From: Oscillospiraceae bacterium
Lineage (GTDB): Bacteria > Bacillota > Clostridia > Oscillospirales > Oscillospiraceae
Direction of reading: 5' to 3'
NCBI GenBank assembly: GCA_022792495.1
Contig: JAAWBD010000111.1
Span: 109,299 to 173,298 of the forward strand
DNA length: 64,000 nt
Shown here: positions 43,201 to 55,200 of the stretch, in pieces
Layout of the letters: each line of letters opens with the position of its first letter
Numbering within the stretch: the first letter of the stretch is position 1
The notes under the pieces: generated by a model
Told to the model about the DNA's origin: nothing
Seen by the model: the letters and a program-made list of their open reading frames with translations, nothing else
The model's database searches: none
Position numbers and translations under genes: made by a program

Positions 43201-46200
43201 AATATCCGCATTGGCGGACAGGGGCTTTTCAAACTCAGGGGTCAGCAGGTTGAACTGGCTCCAGAAGGCCACCCGCAGGGCGTCCTCGTCAATGTAGATA
43301 TACTGGCTATCATAGATGGTCACAGACCGGGGCATTCTCTCCCAGGGGGTGGGGGGAACGGGGGTGTTCAGATCCTTCTCGTTAAAGACGGATGCGGTGG
43401 TGATCACCAGAGAATAGAAATTGCTCAGGCCGGTTTGGGTGGGAGCATAACGGTCGTCGGTAGTGAAGTCGGCGCCCTCGTAGCTGCTGTTCTCACCGGA
43501 GAACCAGACAGTACCGTCCTCCTGGACATACTGCATGGTGTGATTGCCGGCAGAGATCATCAGATTCTCCCGAATATACACAGGAGGCTCGATCCCGCCG
43601 CCAATGGGCTCCACCATGGACAGGGTACCGCCCTTGTGAACCTTCACAGGGAAGGCGCTATAGGTAGGCAGCCCCTCGGTGTTCTGTCCGGAGCCGTCGG
43701 CCACGCCCAGCTGACCCGCAGTGTTGTCACCCCAGGTATAGACCAGGGAATCATTCAGCCGCTCGCCGCTGGCCTGGTTATAGAGCTTGTCGCCCACCAA
43801 AGCGGAGGAAAAGTTGGTGCCAGCGGAGATCTGGCGTACATTCTCCAGGGGGGTGCCGTCCTCCAGCACCACCCGCATGGCATGACGGGTATAGGTGAGG
43901 ATGCCCTCCACCTGGCGACCCACCACATGGGGGATCTTGGTGGGCTCCACAGGCTCCGTGGGATCAGGATCAACAGGATCTGTGGGCTCGGTCTCGCCCT
44001 CCACAGGCTCCTCGGACTCCTCAAGCTCCACAGCGGCTGTGGTCTCCTCCACCATCACGTTGTCGCAGGTGAGCAACACAACATCACCGCTGACCGTCAG
44101 ATGCTCGGTGTCACCGGAGAAGTATACCGCGTTGCACCCAGGGCAGGCATAGGCATAGCCAATGCCCAGCTGGCCGCTGCCGTTCTGGCCGGCCGCCATC
44201 GCGCCCAAGGTGTACTTTGTTTTGACCTGGATCCCCTCTCCACCAACAGTCTGCTTGGCGGCGGGCACAGCCACATGGAACAGGGTGTGGCTCTTGCTGG
44301 TGGACAGGCCCACCACGTTCTTCATCTGAACCATGACGCCCTTCTCATTGTTGGCCGTCACGGGAACGGGCAGATTCACATAGCTGGTGGTATCAATGCC
44401 CAGCTGGCCGTTGACATTGTTGCCCCAGCTGTACACTGTACCGTTAGTCAGAAGGGCCATGGAGTGGTTCTCCGCGGCGTAGATGGCCATGACATGATCC
44501 AGATAGGGGGTATCGCTGGCAGAAACGCCCTTCACCACCCGGGAGGGGCTGTAGTGAACATGATCCTTCTGATTCCCCGGAGCCCGCACATAGGTCAGGG
44601 TGTTGATGTAATTGTTACCCGTATCACCCAGGCCCAGCTGACCATACTGGTTATCACCAAAAGACCAGACAAAGCCATTCTCGTCCAAGAGCAGGGTGTG
44701 GTTTGCACCGGCGGCGATATCCACGATCTTGGGCAGCTGCAGGGGAATTTGATCCGGGTCGATGGCCTCCGGATCCAGCTTCAGGTTATTCTTCTGGCTC
44801 TTGTTGGCCAGGTGCTCATTCAGGTTACCAGGAGTATAGTGGTTGTTGGTCACCCGCTGCCAACGGTAGACCCGCTCTGCCGTCAGGGGCTGGCCATTGG
44901 CGCTGATACCAGGCACCACCCACTTATAGTGCTCCCCGGTCACATCGTAGAAGCCCAGCTGGCCGTAATCATTGTTGCCCCAGGTCCAGACTGTGCGGTT
45001 GCCGTTGGCATCCTCGGACAGGGCTACATAGTGGTCACCGCCCACAGCGATCTTCACCACATTCGTCAGCCCTGTGAGCTGGGTGGGAACACTGTAAATG
45101 CTGGAGATCGGGTTACCATCCTCATCCGTAGCTCCACCGTTGACATATTTGGCGTTGCCCCAGACCCACACAGTACCGTCAGCCTTCAGGGCCACGGTGG
45201 AGGTAGCGCCGGAGCGCACCATGGGCACGGTAAACCGGGCTGTCCCGGTCTCGTCAATACTCAGCACCCGAACCTTAAAGATGCCCACGACCTCGCCAGA
45301 TTCGCTGACAGCGGCCACAGTCACGTCGCCCAGCTTCTGGAATTCAGAGTAGGTCAAGCCAGCGGTCTGCATCCGCCAGTTTCCGTTTTCATCCTGGTCG
45401 ACCACCAGAATGCTCTCGTCACTGGAGATATAAGTCAGATCGCCATATTCATCCTTCATATTGATGGTTTTCACCATGGAGGTGTAGGTCAACAGGTTAA
45501 AGCCCCGGTACTCCGCCCGCTCTGCCGTGTCATTGATATAGACATAGGCATCCTTGTTGGAGTTGTAGAGCATGGAGATAGAGTTGTAGCTCTTGGGCTC
45601 GTAGGTGCCGGTAAAGCCAAAGGTCACAGTCTCGGCTCCCCGCTCACCGGTATAGTAGGGCTCATTCCGGAAGTCGTCAGTGATCACATCACTGTTACTG
45701 GCCGCCAGGCCCAACTGACCGTGGCTATTGTGACCAAAGGACAGGACGTAGCCGTCGTCCCGCAGCATGGCGCTGTGGTTGCCGCCGGCCGCTGCGATCA
45801 TGATGGTCTCCGCGGTACCACTGGCGGAGACAGCCTCGCCGTCAGCCACCTTCACATGTCCATACTGATCGGGCTCTATGTATCCCTCTGTTCCGGGGGT
45901 GCCGTTACCCAGCTGACCATGGTCGTTGCCGCCCATGCCCAGCACAGTACCGTCGGCCAACCGCAGCAGAGTATGGCTCTCCCCTGCGTCCACACTGGTC
46001 AGAGGCAGGTTTTCCATCCCAGGCACCCGCCTGGGACTGCGGTAAAAGTCTTTGACATCAGCCCCGCTGCCCAGGCCCAACTGACCCCTGGAGTTGTCGC
46101 CCCAGGTGAACAGCTGCCGGCCAGCGCTGAAGGCGCCGTCCTTCTGACGGAACTCAGTCGCAACCACCGCCACATGATCGTCACCGGCGGCCACAGCAAT

Positions 46201-49200
46201 GGCGCCGCCCATAACGCTGAATACGGCGTTGTTGTCCACAATATACTGACCGCTGACCACCTGAGTGGGGGTAGCGCTATAGGGCCTGTCGCTGTTGTTG
46301 CCCAGCTGGCCCCGCTGGTTGTCGCCCCAGGTGTAGACGGTACCGTTGGACATGAGGGCCACGGAGAAGCTCTTTCCCGCGGCGATCTCCACCACGTGCT
46401 CCAGGGCACCCCGGCCCTTGTAGCCCTTGACTTGGTTGGCTCCGTCCTTCATGATCAAAGTATCCTGGCCCAGCTCGCCCCGGGTGTTGGTGCCTGCGGC
46501 CCAGACGGTGCCGTCCTCACCCAACGCCAGCATATGGCTGTAGCCGGCGCTGACGTCAATGACCCCAGTGAGGGTATTGCCCAGGTTGTCGGTCAGCACC
46601 TTCCGGCCCACCACACTATCGTTACCGGCCTCGTAATACTCCGTCCAGGAGTGCTGATGGGTCTTGCAGGCCCAGATCCGGTAGCGGGAGTGCTCCTTGC
46701 CATAGGTATTGATCACATCGGTATAATTGATATTCTGGTTCCCGGCCCAGACGTTATAGGCATCCTCGTAGACCAGCATGATCTTGTCCTGGCCCACAGC
46801 GTCGCAGCCCGGCTCAGGACACTTCACCGGGGTCTTGTTGTCCTCAGGATTGTAGTTATACAATCCACAGCCGTTAGAGCAGGACAGCTTGCCGCTAAAG
46901 TGGAAGTAATACTTCACGGCATTTGTCCGGTAGTAGTATGTGTTGGGTTTGCCCTCCTTCAGGATCATCAGTGTGTTGGGCCCGATCTTGGAGGGATCGC
47001 TGAGAACCACATTCGGATTGAAGGAATCGGAGACATAGTATACGGTCTCTTTCCGGCTCGCTCCCTCTCCGATCACGTCAACATACTCCCGTGTGAGCGC
47101 AATGGGATTGTCAGTCTCCAACCCGTAGACATAGCCCGGCTTGTTGGGGTGATAATCAATGTATTCGTCTATCACTCCATAGTTCTCATCGGGCAAGGCT
47201 TCAGACTTCTTGATGGTCGCACTGGTATTGGTCTTTTCCCGCACCCAGGAGTTGGATGCTCCGCAGACAGGGCAGGAGTCGGGAAGATCAGCCCAAATGC
47301 CACAGTTTATCTCCCCGTCTGTAAGGTCATAGCCGGGCAGATAGGTCTCTCCGTTCTTCCGCTGGGTGAGAACACCGGCGGTTTCGCCGATTTTATAGAT
47401 ATCAGGGTTATCCTCTTCTCCCTGAGTATAGGTGACGTAGCTGGGGTCGTCGGGATCACCAAACCAATGGAGATACAGAGTCTGGGGCCGGTTTTTCAGC
47501 TCCTCCTGCAGCTGCTCCTCAAAGGACAGGCCCTTGGCCAGGTTGGTGGTGACGCCGGTAAGCTTACCGATCACGATCACCTGTCCATCCTCGGTGACCA
47601 GCAGGCTGTAGGTGCCGCCAGCGGCCACATCCCGGATCTTCTCATAGGGCTGGCCCATGGCGTCTACCATCTGAACCGGGTAGGCCCGGTTATTGAAGGT
47701 TCCGTCACCCAACTGGCCGCTGCTGTTGTCGCCCCAGGCCCAGACAGTGCCGTCAAAACGGAGGGCCACCGTATGATCGGTTCCCACAGAGATCTTGGGG
47801 GTGGTGCGCCAGCCGCCGTCGGTGCTGGGCTTGATTCGTACCCGCAGCAGCAGGGTACGGCCGGTCTCGGAGTGATAGATCTGGATAAAGGTCTCTCCGT
47901 AGCGGATATTGTTGGGATCGGGGGTCTGGAAGGTCACCATGTCAGCGGGGCCGGCAACCTCCGTCAGCATATTCGGATCCAGGGGCTGGAACTCCAGATC
48001 CTCGCTGTTGATCTCCCCCACAGGGATGTGGGGCAACAGGTTAAAGCCACGGTTCCAGATGAAATCCATCTGGGCCATGTCAAAGTAGAGCCGCTCGTCG
48101 TCGATCAGCTCCACCAGGGGCTGCAGATCCCGGATAGTGGGGTCAGAATCGGTGTGGCCCATAGCGATAATGCTCTCGTAGGCCAGCTCGCCCACCACGA
48201 TGGGATAGTTGTAGTCAGTATTGGTGTAGTCACCCAACTGGCCAAAGCTATTGTTACCGGCGGAGAATACCACGCCGTTATCAGTAACCAGAAGCATATG
48301 ACTTGCGCCGATGGCGAAGGTCATTACCCTCTGCATATATTCGTAGTCATCGTCCACGATCACCTCGCCACTCTCGCCGCGAGGCACGGTGTTATCCCGG
48401 TTCACAGGGCTGCCGTTGGGAATGGGAGCCCCATCTCTTGTGGGCCCAAAGTTGCCCAACTGCCCCTTCTCGTTGTCACCCCAGGCAAAGACCTTCACCT
48501 TATCCCAGTCGGTGTTGAGCACACTGGAATCATAGGCCTTGGTAAGGGAGGAGTTGGCTCCGGCAGCGATCTGCCGGGCGCCGGAGCGAAGCATCAGAAC
48601 CGGCTGTGTGGCATAGACGGGAACCACAGGAGTCTCCGTCTCATCCACCGTCTCTACGGTGGGAGGAACCTCGTTGATCTGGCCCATGCTGTTGCTGCCC
48701 CAGGCAGCGATGCTGCCGTCAGCCCGCAGGGCAATCACGTGCTCGTTGCCTACAGCAACGTCGGTTACTTTATCAAGGAAATAATTGTTGGGGTCATAGC
48801 TGTTGGCCGCAGCGCCCCGAACCACCTTGACGGGGACATAGCGGTCATTCAGAGTGGAATCGCCAAGCTGACCCACCTGGTTGGCGCCCACAGTATACAC
48901 TGTGCCGTTGGTAGTGACCGCCACAGTGGTGTTGCCTCCGGCCGCAATGGTCACGACCTCCTGAATATAGCTGGAAACACTGGGGGAATAGCCCTTGAGC
49001 ATCCGCCGGGCGAAGGGAGAATTCTTCGTCGTACGGCGGTTGTTGCCCAACTGTCCCTGGCTGTTATCACCCCAGACGTAGACAAAGCCGCTGATACTCA
49101 AAGCCACAGCATGTCCCTTACCGGCGGCAATAGCCACGATGCGGTCTATCTCCCGATAGCTCCGTACGGTCTCCGTACCGGTGTTTTTGTCTACCTCGGT

Positions 49201-52200
49201 ATACTCTTTGACTACGGACAAAGTGCCCAGATTGGCAGATCTGCCGCCCATATCAGTAGACACCATCTGGGGGACAAAGCAATCCACCCGGGTATCATTG
49301 CCCCGGCCGAGCTGGTTGTTTTCGTTGTCGCCCCAGGCCCAGACCCGGCCCAGATTATCCAGAGCCAGGGAGAAGTTATCCCCCGCAGCGACAGCGCTGA
49401 AGGTGATGGGCCGACCCTTCTCATCCTTCTTTCCATCCAGGATCTGCACAGGATAGGTCAGGGTAGCATACTCCTTCAGGCCCAACTGGCCGCGGTCGTT
49501 GCTGCCCCACACCCAGACCCGGCCCATGGAGTCCAGCGCGATGGAGTGGCTATTCCCCGCGTCCACCATGGGGGCGGCGGACACGGCAAAGGCCGAGGAG
49601 GCGTCATCATCCCCCTCGTCAGCATATTTCTGGACATGGCGAACCCAGACGGGCAAGGTCAGCATGTTGCTGTCCCTGCTGCCGCCCTCCACACCAGCCG
49701 TATTATAATCCACGTACACACTGGTAAGACCCAGCTTCCCGGTGCCATTGGCCCGCACCTTAACGCCGCCGTCCTCCAGCTCACGCTGGATGTCCAAAAC
49801 GGTAGGATCCATCGCCCCCACCGTCAGCGCATCCTGATCCTTAATGGCGGTGTTCTCACCATCGGTAAACAGGTTGAAGCCGGTGCGATAGCTGTAAAGT
49901 ACATTATTCAGATCAAATTCAATGAACTGGCCCTCAGCCAGCACCAGCTGGGAGGGATTGCTCTCGCCCAAGGGCTTTGTCTGGTCGTAGGTGGCCACCA
50001 GCTCCTCGGCGCCATCCTTCAGCTCCTTCACATAGTACTCGCTGAGCAGCAGGGTCTTGGAATCTCCGTCACCGGCCTGCACCGCGATGTAGGAACGCTC
50101 CGTACTGCTATTGCCCAGCTGGCCGTAGGTGTTGTCGCCCCAGTTCCACACATAGCCGGTGGACTTCAGCACCGCGGAGTTGCCGGTACCCACAGCGATC
50201 CGGATACCCTGTGTAAAGTCCTGGTCAGAGGCGTCGGGGTTGGCGCTCAGGCCCTTGTTCACCGCCACAGGCACACCGGTAAAGGCAGTACGGTCAGTCT
50301 CGCCCAGATCGCACTCCAGAAGGCCCAGCTGGCCCTCCAGATTGCTGCCCCAGGCATAGATCTTCCCATTGGCTGTCAGCGCCAGAGATGTGTTGCCACC
50401 ACCGGCTACCTCCACCACCTGGCCCTTGTCCTCCAAGCCCTGAACCTGAACGGCGGCGGGAATGCGGTTCCGGATTACCCGGTCAGCCACCAGCTCCTCC
50501 ACCGTAATGGGATAGTCAGGATCTGTCAGTTTGGGATCGTTGATATCGTAATACTCCCGCTCCTTACCGTCACCCAGCTGGCCGTAATCGTCCTCGCCAA
50601 AGGACCACACCGTCCCGTCGCTGAGCAGCAGCATGGTGTAGTCGGTACCCGCGGTGATCCCCACCACGTTATTCATATAAGCGACCTTTTCATGGTTGCG
50701 ATAGCTGTAGAGCTCCGCGGCCTTCTCCTGGCTGGCATTGTCGCCCGCCAGGATACGGATGGGCACCCGATAGCTGAAGGTGGCGCCCTCCTTGCCTACC
50801 TCGTTCTCCTCCATCACCTGGCTCTGGGCCCGCACCAGGGAGTAATCCAGATCCACGCCCAGCTGTCCTCTGGAGTTGTCACCCCAGCCGTAAACGCTGC
50901 CGTCCTTCCGCAGAGCGACCACATGGTCGTCTCCGGCGGTGATCTGAACGATATTGCTCAGGTAATAACCCGCACTGGCGCTCTGTCCCTCCAGCACCTG
51001 AGTGGGCCGGATAAAATAGTTATTGAAGGTGGGCTTGCTCTCAATGATCCCCTCATCATCCCGGCTGCCGGGCAGACGATTCAGACCATCTTCGCTGGTC
51101 AGCCGCTCCTCATAGCCCTCCAGGGCACTCTCGTAGTTCTCATATGTCCACTTGATACCGCTGTAGGTGGGCTTCACCAGCTCCCAACTCTCATCGCGGG
51201 TCTTAACGCCATTACCGGTATCCCACTTGAGCAGCGGCTTGAACTCATGGACGGTGATCTCCACCACATTCCCCGTCTCGGGGTCGATCACCTTTATGGT
51301 CTCCTCATATTCGCTGGTCAGCTCCGCCAGCGCGATGTAATAGAGCTCCAAAGCCTTCAGATAGGAGGCATAATCAGGCATCTCGCCACAGACAAACTCA
51401 GGCATTTTCAGCTTGACGTCACCTGTGTTCAGATCCCAGTACTCCTCCTGCCAGTTCTGCCAATTTCCGGTGTGGATCCGCTTGACAAAGGACACCAGAT
51501 ACAGGTACTGGGCATACTCAAAGTAGCTGTCGTAGAAATAGGGAGCGGCCTCGGTATCCACATAATACTTGGCCATGGGATTGTTCTCTTCATCGGGCTG
51601 CAGAACCAGGCCCTCCTCGTTGAGGATGTGGATGTTCTCAAGCTGGCTGTCACGCACCGGGTCATAGCCCACCACATCGTGGGTATAGCCCACGCCCAGC
51701 TGGCCCTTATCATTCCGGCCAAAGCCCCAGACCGTGCCCTTATCCGTCAGCAGGATGGAATAGCCGTTGCCGGCGGCCACCCGAACCACCTTGCCCCGGA
51801 CACCGCTCACATCCACCTCCCGGGCGGAAATGCTCTTGACCACCGCAGCATCCCCAAAGGGCTCGGCGCCCAGCTGGCCGGCGCTATTGCTACCCCAGGC
51901 GTAGACCTTGCCCTCCCGGGTCACCGCCAGCACATGATCCTTACCGGCGGAGATATCCACCACGCTCCGCAGAACGCTACCGTCCTCCCGAACGACCCGG
52001 CTGGGAGAATCCACATACAGCACAGGGGAGATCTGATCCTCATCGTCCAGGCCCAGGCCCAGTGCGCCGGAAGCGTTGCTGCCCCAAGTCCAGACGGTGC
52101 CCTCGGCCTTCAGTGCCACAGAGAAGCTGTCTCCCAAAGAGATGGAAGGGGTGGCACGGTAGACATACTGGGTCGCATCCACCACATAATCATCCACATT

Positions 52201-55200
52201 CAGCACATGGATCACCAGCATCACCGAACGCTTGGTACTCTTGTTATAGATCCGCACCACCGCCCGGCCCACGCCGTCCATAGCGGTGAGGGTATAGCCG
52301 TTCACGGTCACAATGTTGGGGTTGGAGCTCGTAATGGTAAAGTCGCTTTCCTTTACAAGAAGGCCCGCCTCATCCACAGGCTGCCACCCGGCGGGAGGCA
52401 CAGGATCCCCTTCCTCCTCCGTATCCTCGGGCTTATAAACGGGCATGGTGATATAGGGCTGAACCTCATTGTCGGCTCCGCCCTTATTGGTGTTGAGATA
52501 GACCACGCTGTCCTTGCTGTTCTTGGTCAGCAGATAACCGGAGATATAGCTCTCCACAGTACCGGTGATATCCACGGTATCGCCGGCCACCAGCTCGATC
52601 TCGCTGTTCAACAGTAGCTCAGACTGGGTGTACACATGTTCCTCATCCCAGGCCACAGGCTCCCGGTCGGGCACTACAGTAACAGTCACGACCTTGCCGA
52701 CGTTCTGATCCTCTTCGGTCTCCAGCGGCTCAACTGCAGTATGCTTCTCCTGGCGCTCCAGGCCCAGCTCCTCAAGCGCAGCAGTCACCGCCCGGCCAGC
52801 CATCCTGCGCATGCTGGCGCTCATCCGGTAGTCCTCGCTCTCCAGCTGAGGAAGCATGCTCAATGCGCTCGCCGTGGTGGCGGGCGTACCCTTGCCGCAA
52901 ATGCTGATGTTTACGCTCTCATCAAGATCAGGATTGTCGTTTCTCTTAAAAGGACGATACTGCAGAGCGGGGATCCCCTCGCCCAAAATAGCGTCCTCGT
53001 TCCGCTCCCCAGTGGCGATCACAATGGGGGTCTCCTTGACCACCCGGTTCAAATACACACCCAGGCCGCCATCCATACCAAAGGCCATATCATAGTAGTA
53101 GCTCTCCGAACCGGAGCCCGCCACTGTTATGATAAGCTCGGTGGCCACTGTGGCCGGAAAGCCGGTCTCAGTGCGGGGCACAAACACCGTTCCAGAAGCT
53201 GTCCGGCGGTTGCTGGACAGCAGCTCGGTCACATGCACCAGCCGCTTCCCGATATCCTCTGCCCCAGCGTCGCCCCCGTCTGTGTTCAGAACCTGGGCGG
53301 TCTCGATCCGAACTGCCGCACCAGTAGCGGTGCTCTGGAAGGGAGTTCCGGCGGCGTCCGATTCCGCCCCCTCTTCAGGAAGTGTAAAGGTATAGTCCAG
53401 CGTATAGTAATCCACGGTAGCCCTGGCCGACACCTGCACCGATCCGTTGGGGTTCTGAACTACTACCACCTGCGTACCGGGAATGGGCACGCCGCTGTCA
53501 CAGATCACATAGGTATCCGCAGGGGCGGAGCCGGTATACATCCCGCCGCCCAAATGGCCCAGGGGATAGCTTGCCCACACAGCGCCATTTCCGATAGCAT
53601 CCTCATCTGTACTGCCAAAAAGACTCTGAAGGCTCAGATCCCGCTCCGGAGCGTCCGCCGAAGGGATCCACGCCTCGCCGTCCAGCCGAAGCTGCACAAC
53701 GCCGCCCAGATCTCCACCGGTCAGAATATTACTGGCAATACAGGACACCCTGGCCGGATCGCTGCCATTGGTGTAGTCCTTGCCCATCTCATAGAGGGCC
53801 ATACTCACCTGGTTCTGGGAGGAGATCTGCTCCAGATCCACCAGATCCTTGTGTCCCCAGGTATAGGTAGTGTAGTCAGAGCTGATGCTGTTCATCTCTC
53901 TTGCCCGAACCATCACAGCAATCTGAGCCCCCTCCAGGGCAGGCTCGCCGCTGGCCAGGAGCAGATCCTCCACATATCCGTCATGATCGGTAGGAATGTG
54001 GCCCTCCCCATCTGTATAGTAAGCATGGGCATAGGCCCAACCGATACCATTGGTGGGGGTCACAGAGTACTCCAGGGCATGGTAGCGCAGAACCGGAGTC
54101 TCAAAATTGTCGTCCACTGTCACGGAAATACGGGTGTCGTACTTCCCGTCGTAGATAGTATAAGTCCCACTGGGCACATCCTCGGCACGGTAACGGCCGC
54201 CGGCACTCTCCCGCAGAGGCCACGTCTTGTAGCTGTTGACAAAACTGATCTCCTTCCCACTGCCAGGCCAGTCGCTATCATCCAGCTTCACCTGCAGGGC
54301 CACATCATGCAGAGTGGGGCCGCTGATATTGCAGATGACATTAACTGTATTCACCAGATCCCGAATAGTCAGAACACCATTCACAACACCTTCCGGGAAC
54401 TCCACAAGGTTACCCTCAGAGTCCTCCTCCGGCTCTCTGGCTACGGTTGTGGTCTCCTTCTCGTTCTTGCTGACAGACTCGTCCGCAAGCTCCTCCCACT
54501 CATACTTATAGTCCTCGACTACGCCGTTTCTACCGACAGCGGTAATGATCAGCTCGCCATTTCCCCAAACCACATCGCCGGATTTCACAGGCTCCCCATT
54601 ATAGGTGGCCGAAATCTGGCTTCCAGCGGTTCGGGTCTCGTTCACATCATATTGAATGGTAAAGAAGTCTATAATACCGGGCTGCTCCTCATAGTTCCGT
54701 CCCTTGATGACCACCAGATCCGCACCGGTATCCTCCCACTCATTCTCCGTGAGCTCCTCCCCCTCGGCAGGCTCCGCCGCCAGCATCTTAGCATAGATGC
54801 TGTAATTGCCGCCCTTCGCCTGGGCATAATACCGGCCAGTGGGAGCGCCATCCTTCATTTCCGCAGTCAGCGGCACCTCGGTAGCCACCGGGGTGTTCAA
54901 AATCAACTTATACTCTCTATTACTATCCGGATAGATCTGATGATCCTTCTGAACCTCTACGATCACATCATAATCCACCGCACCGCCATAGTTAATAAAA
55001 CCGGCAGCACCAGGCATCCATGCCTGCTCAAAGCCCACCGTGGCAGGCACGGGATGATCTAGCAGGCTGAAGTCGCCCAGCTGGCCCTTGTCGTTACCGC
55101 CCCAAGTCCAGACCTGTCCATCCTCGGTCATAGCCGCGGCATACTTATCCGCCGCAGTCACCTTGGAAATATGGCCCTGCAGACCGTCAAAGGTGATCTC

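Noticed and set aside
37336-52617. Plus-strand ORF of 5,093 aa, and its companions at 2065-5472, 8170-11229, 11752-15576, 15865-25743 and 25822-36828
   Set aside because: All lie in the frame exactly antisense to the giant gene, lack ribosome sites and have odd Gly/His/Ile/Val-rich periodic sequence that mirrors the RCC1 repeat. They are open only because the real gene avoids three codons.
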